Shown: piece by piece, positions 23,761-32,436 of the stretch | Position numbering within the stretch: position 1 is the stretch's first letter | How the letters are laid out: each line of letters opens with the position of its first letter | DNA from: ZC4RG29 sp964521255 | Lineage (GTDB): Bacteria > Bacteroidota > Bacteroidia > Cytophagales > Cyclobacteriaceae | DNA: 64,000 bases | Assembly: GCA_964521255.1 (NCBI GenBank) | Contig: CAZFRM010000017.1 | Coordinates: 42,859-106,858, forward strand | Reading direction: 5' to 3' | Program-made: the position numbers and the translations under genes | The notes under the pieces: model-generated | Seen by the model: only the letters and a program-made list of their open reading frames with translations | Databases searched by the model: none | Told to the model about the DNA's origin: nothing

Positions 23761-24906
23761 ATGCTTTCTGCTTTACGCTTTATGCTTTGCCCTTTTTGCT
23801 TTCTGCTTTTTCTTGCCTGTTCACAAAAGAAGGATGCTCCTTCACAAACTAATTCAATTCCCTCGTCAATTCAACTTCAGTATGCTGAAGGATTTAACGT
23901 GACAAATATTGGTGATGCAAAACTGGTTGAAGTGAAGTATCCGTTTCAAGGGGCAACTTCGGGATATAAATATTTATTGGTTGAAAATGGTAAAGAAGTT
24001 CCTGAACACAGTAAGGATACAAAGGTGATAAGAGTTCCCTTGCAAAGCATAGTATGTACTTCAACAACTCACATTCCAATGCTGGATTACCTGGATGAAA
24101 CTGACAAGCTGATAGGATTCCCAACAACGGACTACATCAGTTCTGAAAAAATGAGAAAACGAGTTGACGCAGGTAAAGTTACAGATCTTGGTGTAGACAA
24201 AGGCCTCAACATTGAACGACTGGCTATGCTGAAACCAAATATGGTGATGGGTTATATGCTTAGTGGCGATTACGGACAATTCAAAAAAATTGAAGAGTTG
24301 GGCATTAATGTGGTTATGAATGCTGAGTATCTTGAACGGCATCCATTGGGTCGTGCAGAATGGATTAAGTTCGTTGCTCTGTTTTTTAATAAAGAAGAAA
24401 GAGCGGATTCTATATTCAACGAAATTGAAAATGAGTATTTGAAAGTAAAGCAACTGGCAACAAGCGTAGATAAACAGCCAACTGTTCTTAGCGGCATAGT
24501 GTATGGTGATGGATGGTTTCTACCGGGTGGGAAAAATTATGCTGCAACATTACTCAAAGATGCAGGATGTCATTACTTGTGGGAAGATGATCCATCGCAA
24601 GGATTTTTACAGTTAAGTTTTGAATCGGTATATGAAAAAGCTCATGATGCTGACCTTTGGATTGGTGTGGCTTCATATGCATCGTTGGAAGAATTGAAAA
24701 ATGCTGATGAACGTTACACCAGCTTCAAGCCGTTTAAGCAAAGGAATGTGTATACCTATAACGCCAGAATGGGGGCTAAAGGAGGAAATGAATATCTGGA
24801 ACTTGGCTACCTCAGGCCAGATGTCATTTTGAAAGACCTTGTTAAAATTGCTCATCCGTCGCTGTTACCTTCCTACGATTTATACTTCCATCGAAAGATT
24901 CAATAA
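23761..24906 (+). CDS. ABC-type metal/siderophore or cobalamin-binding lipoprotein
   Basis: This encodes 381 residues from the chosen start. The pattern is that of the periplasmic-binding proteins for iron complexes and cobalamin (BtuF/FecB type): IVCTSTTHIPMLDYL near the N-terminus, NIERLAMLKPNMVMGY, then a long connecting helix and DVILKDLVKIAHP at the end. The signal peptide ends in FLLFLAC, a lipobox. Three in-frame starts are possible: TTG 23716, ATG 23761 and ATG 23782; 23761 gives a lipoprotein signal of normal length. The signal peptide is encoded by a CTTTCTGCTTTACGCTTT-type repeat that also occurs in noncoding DNA at 60600-60635. No permease or ATPase gene is adjacent, so the substrate is unassigned. 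Confidence 0.8.
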   Translation: MLSALRFMLCPFCFLLFLACSQKKDAPSQTNSIPSSIQLQYAEGFNVTNIGDAKLVEVKYPFQGATSGYKYLLVENGKEVPEHSKDTKVIRVPLQSIVCTSTTHIPMLDYLDETDKLIGFPTTDYISSEKMRKRVDAGKVTDLGVDKGLNIERLAMLKPNMVMGYMLSGDYGQFKKIEELGINVVMNAEYLERHPLGRAEWIKFVALFFNKEERADSIFNEIENEYLKVKQLATSVDKQPTVLSGIVYGDGWFLPGGKNYAATLLKDAGCHYLWEDDPSQGFLQLSFESVYEKAHDADLWIGVASYASLEELKNADERYTSFKPFKQRNVYTYNARMGAKGGNEYLELGYLRPDVILKDLVKIAHPSLLPSYDLYFHRKIQ

Positions 24907-24949
24907 GAACTTTAACAGTACATCGTTAAATTCTTTAGTCTATCCGTTC

Positions 24950-24957
24950 TATATTTG
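24950..24957 (+). promoter_or_regulatory. candidate -7 element before WG-repeat gene
   Basis: TATATTTG matches TAnnTTTG, 9 bp before the ATG at 24967. The -33 region has TTTA rather than TTTG near 24933. The leader would be almost absent. Confidence 0.35.
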
Positions 24958-24966
24958 TGTTTTTAT

Positions 24967-27066
24967 ATGCGGATTTTTATCAGCCTGGTCTTTATTGTTT
25001 GCTATTGGCCGTGTTTAGCAGAGACCTACAAAGTATTTGAAGAAAACGGAAGAGTGGGATTGAAAGATCCACAAGGGCAGGTTATTGTTCCTGCCCAGTA
25101 TGATGCTTTAGGCTGGACGGAAGGGGCATTCTCAGTAGTCAATAAGGTTACCGGTTACAAAACCAACGGTCACTGGGGTATACTTGATGTAAATAACCAG
25201 GTTATCACCAAAGCGGAGTACGCAAGTCTTATTCCTGCAGAAGGAAATCTTATTGTTGCTTACAAGAAATTAAATACACGACATGTTGCAGGTTGCATTG
25301 ACACTGCAGGGAAAGTAATTATTCCGTTTCAGTATGATGGACTGATTGTTAATTCACTGCGGGCGATTGCCGTTGTGAAAAACAACAACCAATACAAGTA
25401 TGGGATTATTGATCACAATAATAAAATTGTTGTGCCCATAGAAAATCAGAAGGTTCAATTTCTTGGAAGTCTTCGTTATGCGGTACAAAATTTTCAAAGC
25501 AAGTCTGCTCTTTTCTCGGAGAATGGTAAAGATTTAACCGGATTCATTTTCGATAAAATTTCTTCCTTCAATAAAGGTTATGCTGTAATCACTCAACAAG
25601 GCAAAAAAGGTATAATCGATCGTGAAGGACTGGTCAGAATTCCTCCGGCTTATCAGGAACTTGAAATAGGAGATGATGGCTCGGCTAAAGGACGAAAACA
25701 AAATCAATGGATCATCCTTGACGGACAAAATGCAGTCTTGCAAAAAATAGAAGTTGATTCTATCATTCCTTTAAACAATAATCTTTTCAAGGTCGCAAAA
25801 GATGGCCAGTATGAATTGGTCAACGGACAATTCAATCCTGTTTCCAGTGAACGGTATTCTGATATAGCCGCTTTTGAAAACAATAAATCCATCGTTCAAA
25901 AGGATGGAAAATATGGATTGATCAGTAGTAATGGCTCCGCACTTGTTCCTTGCAATTATTCTTCTCTGAAATTAGACAAGCATTATGTTATCGCTGGCAT
26001 TCAACCTAAACAATGGATCTTGTTGGATTCAGTGGGCACCAGAAAAACAGCAAAGACTTATCAGGATATTGAGCGGTTCAATGGAATTTATTTTGCGGTA
26101 AAGAATCAAAATTATTACGGAGCAATAAACGCTGAAGGTAAAGAAACCATTTCATGTGTTTATGATTCTATCATTCAGTATAATGATAAGAAACTGGTTG
26201 TAAAATTTCGTGGCTCGTACGGAGTGATCGATATGCAGGAGAATTGGATTGTTGCTCCATCCACTTCTCCTCAAAAGCTTATCTCTTCTGATCGCTTCCT
26301 TCAAAAGCAGGGATCAACAACCTATCTTAAATCATTTGATGGAAATGTGATTTACTTCACTGAGAATAAAATTGAAGTGAAAGGCAACCTGTTAGTCGAA
26401 TATGTTTCCACAGGTGGAATATGGAAGATCGATCTGGATGGACGTATTGTAAGCAGACTCTTCCCCCCGGTGGTTTCCTACCAGGAAGTTTTTGAAGAAA
26501 CAGAAGGGTTACGCGGTATTAAGAGAGAAGGCCGATATGGATTTATTGATGATCTCGGACGTTTACGCATCGCTAACCGTTACGAAGATATTAAACCTTT
26601 TCAAGAGAGACTTGCACCGGTGAAGTTATTAGGTAAATGGGGCTTCATTGATCATGATGAAAAGCTGGTGATTCAACCCGTGTATGAGGAAACTTCACTT
26701 TTTAACAACGGCATGGCTGTTGTCATGCAAAAAGGACTTTATGGTCTTATTAATAATAAGGGTGTAGTTGCTTTGCCTGTACGTTATCAGGCTGTTTCAA
26801 TGTTGCATACAAAAAGATTTATAGTTGAAAGTGATGGACTCAAAGGCTTAGCCGACACCGATGGCAGGTTGGTTTTTGCTCCCAAATACAATTCAATTAC
26901 AGACCTCAACAATGGATATGTTATTGCTGAGCGCAATGGACAATACGGTTTACTTACTTTGAAAGGCCTAAGCACAGTGCCAATGATGTATGACTACATT
27001 GTTTACGATCCTTTCAATGCCCGGTACATGGCTTTAAAGAAAGCTGCGTGGGAGAAGGTGATGTAG
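24967..27066 (+). CDS. exported WG-repeat protein
   Basis: This encodes 699 residues from the ATG at 24967 (a TTG at 24955 would add four). Residues 1-18 are a signal peptide (MRIFISLVFIVCYWPCLA). The rest is a chain of about 12 to 14 WG/KWG repeats, each roughly 45-50 residues with the pattern K-W/Y-G-x-I/L-D followed by I-P-x-x-Y-D/E, for example RVGLKDPQGQVIVPAQYD, KYGIIDHNNKIVVP and KWGFIDHDEKLVIQPVYEE. WG repeats form beta-propeller-like or solenoid structures of unknown role, probably binding. No catalytic domain is seen. It probably resides in the periplasm or on the surface and stands alone. Confidence 0.88.
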   Translation: MRIFISLVFIVCYWPCLAETYKVFEENGRVGLKDPQGQVIVPAQYDALGWTEGAFSVVNKVTGYKTNGHWGILDVNNQVITKAEYASLIPAEGNLIVAYKKLNTRHVAGCIDTAGKVIIPFQYDGLIVNSLRAIAVVKNNNQYKYGIIDHNNKIVVPIENQKVQFLGSLRYAVQNFQSKSALFSENGKDLTGFIFDKISSFNKGYAVITQQGKKGIIDREGLVRIPPAYQELEIGDDGSAKGRKQNQWIILDGQNAVLQKIEVDSIIPLNNNLFKVAKDGQYELVNGQFNPVSSERYSDIAAFENNKSIVQKDGKYGLISSNGSALVPCNYSSLKLDKHYVIAGIQPKQWILLDSVGTRKTAKTYQDIERFNGIYFAVKNQNYYGAINAEGKETISCVYDSIIQYNDKKLVVKFRGSYGVIDMQENWIVAPSTSPQKLISSDRFLQKQGSTTYLKSFDGNVIYFTENKIEVKGNLLVEYVSTGGIWKIDLDGRIVSRLFPPVVSYQEVFEETEGLRGIKREGRYGFIDDLGRLRIANRYEDIKPFQERLAPVKLLGKWGFIDHDEKLVIQPVYEETSLFNNGMAVVMQKGLYGLINNKGVVALPVRYQAVSMLHTKRFIVESDGLKGLADTDGRLVFAPKYNSITDLNNGYVIAERNGQYGLLTLKGLSTVPMMYDYIVYDPFNARYMALKKAAWEKVM

Positions 27067-27129
27067 GCTTTGCGCTACGACAATTGCCGAATTTCTAACT
27101 TCCTGGAAAAAATTCCCTAATTTTGAATA

Positions 27130-27336
27130 ATGACACATCAAAATCTATATTCTCAATTAAGCTCGTTGCCTAAAGAATTAAAGAAGCAGGTGGAGGATTT
27201 TATTGAATTCCTGATACTTAAATCAAGGAAAGAGAAGAAAATGAAAAAGAGGATATCAGGATTAGCAAAAGGATTGATCGATTTGAAACCTGATTTCGAT
27301 TCGCAATCAGTGATTTCAAATGAATATGACCAATAA
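27130..27336 (+). CDS. DUF2281-like antitoxin protein, orphan
   Basis: This encodes 68 residues: LYSQLSSLPKELKKQVEDFIEFLILK is a helix pair typical of DUF2281 proteins, which often act as antitoxins next to PIN-domain toxins, and the end (GLAKGLIDLKPDFD) matches the degron-like tail of that family. No toxin gene follows; the next gene is doxX. TAATTTTG at 27118-27125 would be a -7 element only 4 bp before the ATG, so the transcript might be leaderless or the match may be chance. It may be a remnant of a toxin-antitoxin pair. Confidence 0.7.
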   Translation: MTHQNLYSQLSSLPKELKKQVEDFIEFLILKSRKEKKMKKRISGLAKGLIDLKPDFDSQSVISNEYDQ

Positions 27337-27374
27337 GTTTCTGCTTCTGTTGGTAACAAATTTTACAGGTAGCT

Positions 27375-27779
27375 GTGATTAAAAAACTTCACGATTGGTT
27401 TAAATCAAGAAGCGACCTCGGCCTTCTCCTGCTAAGATTATTTGTTGGTCTTCGCCTGCTGCATGGTGTTATTGATAATGTATTTAGCTGGGAGCGGATG
27501 ATTGAATTTTCAGGGTTTCTTCAGTCACAGGGATTTCCCCTTCCAACAATGAGTGCAGTTGTATCCGTCTATGCACAATTCATCTGCGGATTATTTATTA
27601 TCGTTGGATACAAAATTCGATTGGCATCTTTCATTATGATCGTAAATTTTCTTGTCGCCATTATCATGGTTCACCTTCACGATTCCATTGAAGGGATGAC
27701 GCCACCATTAGCCATGTTATTTGGAAGTGCAACGCTTCTCTTTACCGGCGCAGGAAAAATATCAATCGACAAAAAATAA
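27375..27779 (+). CDS. DoxX family membrane protein
   Basis: This encodes 134 residues with four membrane segments, starting LGLLLLRLFVGLRLLHG, the usual DoxX opening. QFICGLFIIVGYKIRLASFIM in the middle is also typical. DoxX-like proteins are small quinone-linked or redox-associated inner-membrane proteins with no settled role. The start is GTG at 27375. A bidirectional terminator hairpin follows 1 bp after the stop. Confidence 0.85.
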   Translation: MIKKLHDWFKSRSDLGLLLLRLFVGLRLLHGVIDNVFSWERMIEFSGFLQSQGFPLPTMSAVVSVYAQFICGLFIIVGYKIRLASFIMIVNFLVAIIMVHLHDSIEGMTPPLAMLFGSATLLFTGAGKISIDKK

Positions 27780-27780
27780 A

Positions 27781-27806
27781 AATGGCTGCTCAAATGAACA
27801 GCCATT
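27781..27806. terminator. bidirectional terminator between doxX and floA
   Basis: AATGGCTG (27781-27788) and CAGCCATT (27799-27806) form a perfect 8-bp stem. On the minus strand it is followed by TTTATTTTTT, a good T-run for ending floA; on the plus strand by TACTTTTAGC for doxX. Confidence 0.75.
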
Positions 27807-27842
27807 ACTTTTAGCTTTAAGCTTTCTGCTTTTAGCTTAAAG
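27807..27842. repeat. CTTTCTGCTTT-family repeat, copy 2
   Basis: The T-rich sequence has repeated AGCTTT/CTGCTTTT words. It shares GCTTTCTGCTTTTAGCTT exactly with 60617-60634 and is related to 23756-23815. The function is unknown. Confidence 0.5.
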
Positions 27843-27845
27843 TAT

Positions 27846-28841
27846 TTATTCTTTCGTCGGACTACCTTTTCCAGTACCGGTAGCTCCTGAACCGGAGATA
27901 GATTGTCTCATTTCCGTATCGGCCTGAACATTTTGCATTTTGTAATAATCCATTACACCAAGATTGCCACTTACAAAAGCTTGTGAAATCGCCTTCGGAA
28001 TTTCGGCTTCAGCCTGAATTACATTGGCTCTGGCCTCCTGCGCTTTTGCTTTCATTTCCTGCTCAAGGGCAACGGCCATCGCTCTTCTTTCTTCAGCTTT
28101 TGCTTCAGCAACTTTCAAATCTGCAGAAGCCTGATCGATCTGAAGCTTAGCGCCGATGTTCGCTCCTACATCAACATCAGCAATGTCAATGGAAAGTATT
28201 TCAAAGGCGGTACCTGCATCAAGTCCGCGCGATAAAACAACTTTTGAAATCTTATCAGGATTTTCCAATACTTCTTTATGAGATTTTGCCGAACCAATTG
28301 AGGTTACAATACCTTCACCCACGCGTGCAAGAATAGTATCTTCACCTGCACCCCCAACCAACTGTTGAATGCTGGCGCGAACAGTAACCCTTGCAATTGC
28401 AATTAACTGGATACCATCAGCGGCTACAGCAGCAACTTTAGGTGTAGTAATGACTTTTGGATTAACTGATATTTGAACAGCTTCGAAAACATCACGACCT
28501 GCGAGGTCAATAGCCGTAGCTTGTTTGAAACTTAAATTGATATTGGCCTTGTCGGCAGAAATTAATGCACGAATAACATTGGGAACATTTCCACCGGCGA
28601 GGTAGTGTGTTTCTAATTCGCGCGTGGTTATTGTTAAACCCGCCTTTGTTGCAGTGATCAAAGAGTTCACGATAACACCGGGCGGAACCTTACGAATTCT
28701 CATCCCGATAAGTTCACCAATGGTTACTTTGACACTGGCAAACACTGCGGTGATCCACAATCCTACAGGAATAAAATAAAAGAATAAAAAGAGCCCGACA
28801 ATACAGGCGAATACAATAAGGAGAAAGAAAATACCTTCCAT
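27846..28841 (-). CDS. floA: flotillin-like protein FloA
   Basis: This encodes 331 residues of the flotillin-like FloA (YqfA) family. An N-terminal membrane hairpin (about 3-35) is followed by the SPFH-like region with the family's highly conserved stretches (RKVPPGVIVNSLITATKAGL, ETHYLAGGNV, GRDVFEAVQISV), then an Ala/Glu-rich coiled coil (EAKAEERRAMAVALEQEMKAKAQEARANVIQAEAEIP) and a short Gly/Ser/Thr tail. FloA forms membrane microdomains that gather signalling and transport proteins. The nfeD gene is 6 bp upstream on the same strand, the classic pairing. It is complete in length. Confidence 0.95.
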   Translation of the reverse strand: MEGIFFLLIVFACIVGLFLFFYFIPVGLWITAVFASVKVTIGELIGMRIRKVPPGVIVNSLITATKAGLTITTRELETHYLAGGNVPNVIRALISADKANINLSFKQATAIDLAGRDVFEAVQISVNPKVITTPKVAAVAADGIQLIAIARVTVRASIQQLVGGAGEDTILARVGEGIVTSIGSAKSHKEVLENPDKISKVVLSRGLDAGTAFEILSIDIADVDVGANIGAKLQIDQASADLKVAEAKAEERRAMAVALEQEMKAKAQEARANVIQAEAEIPKAISQAFVSGNLGVMDYYKMQNVQADTEMRQSISGSGATGTGKGSPTKE

Positions 28842-28847
28842 AATTAG

Positions 28848-29321
28848 TTAGATTTGGTTTATTGGTTCAACAATTATTTGGTTTGATGAAATGCTAACGA
28901 CCCTGACTTTTGTTCCGCTGGAAACGAAATTTCCCAACGTAGTTACTTCATATAGTTTCCCTTGAATATCAGCTTTACCGGAAGGCCGCAATGCTGAAAC
29001 AGTAATTCCTTCTTCACCTGATTTAATTGCATCGAGCGATCCTTCATTCACCTTGCTGTCAATAGAACTTTTCAACGAGAATCGATCCCAGGCATCGGTT
29101 CGCAACGATAAATAAACAACCACTCCGGTAGCAACAGCAGATCCTCCCAGTACAATCCAACCCGTTGACCGTCCGAAGAAACTGAAACTTACAACAATAC
29201 CTCCTAAAACCATACAAAATCCAACGATGCCGACGAAAGTAGTGCCGGGAACAAAAATTATTTCAACGACAATCATTGCAATGCCTATCAGGATCAGTGA
29301 AATAACGGTTATCCATTCCAT
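28848..29321 (-). CDS. NfeD-like membrane protein
   Basis: This encodes 157 residues: about three membrane segments in the N-terminal 75 residues (starting MEWITVISLILIGIAMIVVEIIF), a linker, and a C-terminal OB-fold domain of about 60 residues (GEEGITVSALRPSGKADIQGKLYEV, then KVRVVSISSNQIIVEP). This is the short NfeD form without a protease domain. NfeD proteins are partners of flotillin/stomatin proteins, in agreement with floA lying 6 bp downstream. Confidence 0.92.
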   Translation of the reverse strand: MEWITVISLILIGIAMIVVEIIFVPGTTFVGIVGFCMVLGGIVVSFSFFGRSTGWIVLGGSAVATGVVVYLSLRTDAWDRFSLKSSIDSKVNEGSLDAIKSGEEGITVSALRPSGKADIQGKLYEVTTLGNFVSSGTKVRVVSISSNQIIVEPINQI

Positions 29322-29400
29322 ATTTGAGTGGAGTTATTAATCGTTTAGTGATTTAGTACTACTTAGTTCATTCAAAAATCTATGATACAAACGAAAAAAT

Positions 29401-29640
29401 GGCAGTAAGCAAATGGCAATAGGCAATTTTGCCTACTGCGATTGCCTATTGCCTACTTTTCAACATTGGTTAATATCTGTTGATAAAATGTTTTATATAG
29501 TTAGTAAATGATGCTCTCATTAATAATGAGTTTAAAGCTAATATTAATTAGCGAATTAGCCGATGTGTTAATTAGCCGATTATTGTTCTATGGTTAGTCG
29601 CCCGGAATTATATTCAATTACCGGCTAATCGGCTGATTGT
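29401..29640. repeat. cluster of small inverted and direct repeats
   Basis: This 331-bp gap between nfeD and proS has no gene. GGCAATAGGCAA and TTGCCTATTGCC form a 12-bp inverted repeat near 29412-29456. AATTAGCCGAT occurs twice (29554-29564 and 29570-29580) and in inverted form within CGGCTAATCGGCTGATT at 29622-29637. Together they could form a long stem downstream of proS on the minus strand. Confidence 0.5.
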
Positions 29641-29652
29641 TCAATCGGTTAA

Positions 29653-31128
29653 TTAATACGCTCTTGCAAACAACACGCGGCGTTGGGATGGTTTTCCTGA
29701 GTAAACGCATTTGCCGTTTTCTTCCTTTGCGTCTAATGGTATGCACCTGATGGTTGCTTTTGTCTCTTCTTTAATCTTGGCTTCTGTTTCGGATGTTCCA
29801 TCCCAGTGAGCCGAAACAAATCCACCTTTTTCATCCAGCACTTTTACCATTTCATCAAAAGTTTCAACGGATGTTATTCTTTCATTTCGAAAAGCGAGCG
29901 CCCGCTGATAAATGTTATCTTGAATTTCTTCCAACAACTTTGGAATGGCTGCTGAGACATCGTCCATCTTCATCACTTGTTTTTCCTTTGTATCGCGTCG
30001 GGCCACTTCCACTGTTCCGTTCTGTAAATCACGAGGACCAATGGCTAATCGCACAGGGACACCTCTCAATTCATGTTCGGCAAACTTAAAACCGGGTTTA
30101 TAAGTATCGCGATTATCAAACTTTACTGTGAGTCCCTGTTTTTTAAGATCTGCTGAAAGTTGATCCACTTTCGCCGTGATAGCATTGAGTTCTTCTTCCT
30201 TTTTGTAAATGGGTACAATTACGACATGTATCGGTGCAAGCTTGGGTGGTATAATCAACCCATCATCATCTGAATGAGCCATGATGAGTGCGCCCATTAA
30301 ACGCGTACTAACGCCCCATGAAGTTCCCCATACATATTCGAGTTTGCCATCCTTTCCGGAAAATTGCACATCAAATGCTTTCGCGAAATTTTGCCCCAGG
30401 AAATGTGACGTTCCTGACTGCAGCGCTTTGCCATCCTGCATCATAGCTTCAATACAATAGGTGTCCACAGCGCCTGGAAATTTTTCTCCTTCTGTTTTTT
30501 TTCCTTTTATGACAGGTAAAGCCATATACTTTTCTGCGAACTCTGCATATACATCCAAAAGCAATAAGGTTTCTTTTACCGCCTCATCTGCAGTGGCATG
30601 AGCCGTGTGACCTTCCTGCCAAAGAAATTCTGCCGTGCGAAGAAATAAACGTGTCCGCATTTCCCAGCGAACAACATTTGCCCATTGATTAATAAGAATG
30701 GGCAAGTCACGATAGGATTGAATCCATTTCTTGTAACTATTCCAGATTACTGTTTCGGAAGTTGGTCGTATGATCAATTCTTCTTCAAGCTTGGCATCCG
30801 GGTCCACGATAATTCCACTACCATCTTCCGCATTTTTAAGGCGATAGTGAGTTACAATAGCGCATTCTTTTGCGAAGCCCTCAACGTGGCTTGCTTCACG
30901 AGCCAGGTATGATTTGGGCACAAATAGCGGGAAATAGGCATTAACGTGCCCAGTGTCTTTAAACATCTTATCAAGCGCCTGCTGCATCTTTTCCCAAATG
31001 CTGTAACCATACGGTTTAATAACCATACAGCCCCGAACATCGGAATGTTCTGCCAGATCGGCCCTCTTCACTAGCTCATTGTACCATTGCGAGTAGTCTT
31101 CACTTCGGCTGGGTATCTCTTTCGCCAT
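29653..31128 (-). CDS. proS: prolyl-tRNA synthetase (archaeal/eukaryotic-type)
   Basis: This encodes 491 residues, a class II synthetase charging tRNA-Pro. It begins in the manner of the ProS type 3 family (RSEDYSQWYNELVKRADLAEHS, then GCMVIKPYGYSIWEKMQ). The class II motifs are visible: FPLFVP, RPTSETVIWNSYKKWIQSYRDLPILINQW, FLRTAEFLWQEGHTAHAT, and the C-terminal GVSTRLMGALIMAHSDDDGL. The editing domain of bacterial-type ProRS is absent, as expected for this type, and the C-terminus ends in Tyr (FARAY). TATATTTG on the minus strand (31169-31176) is a candidate -7 promoter element. Confidence 0.96.
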   Translation of the reverse strand: MAKEIPSRSEDYSQWYNELVKRADLAEHSDVRGCMVIKPYGYSIWEKMQQALDKMFKDTGHVNAYFPLFVPKSYLAREASHVEGFAKECAIVTHYRLKNAEDGSGIIVDPDAKLEEELIIRPTSETVIWNSYKKWIQSYRDLPILINQWANVVRWEMRTRLFLRTAEFLWQEGHTAHATADEAVKETLLLLDVYAEFAEKYMALPVIKGKKTEGEKFPGAVDTYCIEAMMQDGKALQSGTSHFLGQNFAKAFDVQFSGKDGKLEYVWGTSWGVSTRLMGALIMAHSDDDGLIIPPKLAPIHVVIVPIYKKEEELNAITAKVDQLSADLKKQGLTVKFDNRDTYKPGFKFAEHELRGVPVRLAIGPRDLQNGTVEVARRDTKEKQVMKMDDVSAAIPKLLEEIQDNIYQRALAFRNERITSVETFDEMVKVLDEKGGFVSAHWDGTSETEAKIKEETKATIRCIPLDAKEENGKCVYSGKPSQRRVLFARAY

Positions 31129-31168
31129 TTTGGTATAAATCTTGTTGCAATTTTTATTGAAATTCCGG

Positions 31169-31176
31169 CAAATATA
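31169..31176 (-). promoter_or_regulatory. candidate -7 element for proS
   Basis: Reading the minus strand gives TATATTTG, an exact TAnnTTTG match about 40 bp before the proS start. No TTTG is found at the expected -33 position. Confidence 0.35.
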
Positions 31177-31284
31177 TCATACGCAAGTTGTAGTTGAATC
31201 ACCGCAGGAATTTAAATGAAGGATTTGCGGTTTAATTCTTAAATTGAAATAATTTTACAGGAATTTGTCGTTATAAAACATACT

Positions 31285-31293
31285 AAAGGAGGT
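31285..31293 (+). promoter_or_regulatory. strong Shine-Dalgarno sequence
   Basis: AAAGGAGGT lies 4 bp before the ATG at 31298. A full AGGAGG is rare in this lineage, which mostly initiates without one, and no other gene in the window shows such a site. It suggests high-level translation of the downstream exported protein. Confidence 0.6.
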
Positions 31294-31297
31294 CACT

Positions 31298-32410
31298 ATG
31301 AAAGCGCATAAAATTCTTATCGGCTGTTTAATGGCAGGTCTTACTACTGTAGCATGGGCCCAGGAATATGATGACATGTATTTTAACTCGTCCGACCGGG
31401 CAAAGTTGAATGCTCAGAAAGCTCCTGAAACGTATGCGACAAATAAGGCTACAAAAAAGAAACAGGCAAAAACGGAAGAAGTATACGCCAATCCAACGGA
31501 TAGTTATTCTGCGCGGAATATAAATCCCGAGTATACCTCACGCTCCGTTTCTCAAGTTGCGAAAGAAGATGAACAGGATTATTATCTGAACAACTATCAA
31601 TATACCACCGCCAATAAATACTCAAGCTGGAGTAATGACTATAACAGTTGGAACAACAGTCCCTGGTATACTTCAAGTTGGTTTGGACCGTCTTATGGTA
31701 GTTGGTCCAGCCCATATTATAATCCCTACGCAAGCTGGTACGGTAATTCATTTTATAACGATCCTTTCTATAATCCATATTACTATGGTTCGCCATGGGG
31801 AGGATATGGAAGCGGCTTTTCTATGGGTATGGGGATGAGTTATTCCTGGGGAAATCCATATTCTTATTATAATCCCTACTCAGCATGGGGTAGTCCCTGG
31901 GGACGGGGTTGGGGTGCACAAGCTTGTTCAGGCTGGTATTATCCCCGATATACAGCCGTAGTGGTTGAAGGAAATTCAAGAGGACCGGTTTACGGCAAGC
32001 GAAATTCCAGGAGCAGTTCAACATACACTGCCAATAATAATAATAACAGTAATAGTCGCGTTACTGCCAACAATCCTTCTAATGGAACTCAGATCAATAA
32101 TGGAACCCGTAGCAATAGTGGTGGCCGTGCAACAACCACTCAAAGCACTACTAGTCCAAGACAGGAAGAGTATTATAACCGTGCCCGTGCGGTTCAGCAA
32201 AGAAGTTCGAGTTCATTTTCTGGAACAAATGAATCATCAAGCTGGGGTACGTCTTCTCCTTCACGAAGCAACAGTTCCAACCAGAATTCATACACTCCCT
32301 CTAACTCAGGCTCTAGTTCCAGAAGTTCATCTGGATATAGTGGTGGAGGAAGTAGTGGTTCAGGCAGCAGTGGATCAAGTGGGTCAAGATCATCACGTGG
32401 AGGTCGCTAA
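31298..32410 (+). CDS. exported low-complexity Ser/Asn/Tyr/Gly-rich protein
   Basis: This encodes 370 residues. The signal peptide is clear (about 1-21, ending VAWAQ). The middle, about 110-210, is rich in Tyr, Trp, Asn, Pro and Gly (short motifs such as NPYYYGSPWGGYGSG), and the C-terminal 140 residues are mostly Ser, Asn, Gly and Arg, ending SSRGGR. I recognise no fold; the composition suggests a disordered or matrix-like surface protein. It has the window's only strong ribosome binding site and sits 26 bp before the outer-membrane protein gene, so the two are probably co-expressed and may interact. Confidence 0.8.
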   Translation: MKAHKILIGCLMAGLTTVAWAQEYDDMYFNSSDRAKLNAQKAPETYATNKATKKKQAKTEEVYANPTDSYSARNINPEYTSRSVSQVAKEDEQDYYLNNYQYTTANKYSSWSNDYNSWNNSPWYTSSWFGPSYGSWSSPYYNPYASWYGNSFYNDPFYNPYYYGSPWGGYGSGFSMGMGMSYSWGNPYSYYNPYSAWGSPWGRGWGAQACSGWYYPRYTAVVVEGNSRGPVYGKRNSRSSSTYTANNNNNSNSRVTANNPSNGTQINNGTRSNSGGRATTTQSTTSPRQEEYYNRARAVQQRSSSSFSGTNESSSWGTSSPSRSNSSNQNSYTPSNSGSSSRSSSGYSGGGSSGSGSSGSSGSRSSRGGR

Positions 32411-32436
32411 ATTTTAACGAGTTATCAAGTTTTAAA

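Noticed and set aside
24955..24966. TTG start for the WG-repeat gene
   Set aside because: It falls within the -7 promoter element; the ATG at 24967 gives a normal signal peptide.
31449..32417. Several long frames in other phases within the low-complexity gene
   Set aside because: These follow from the biased composition of the Ser/Asn/Tyr-rich gene.
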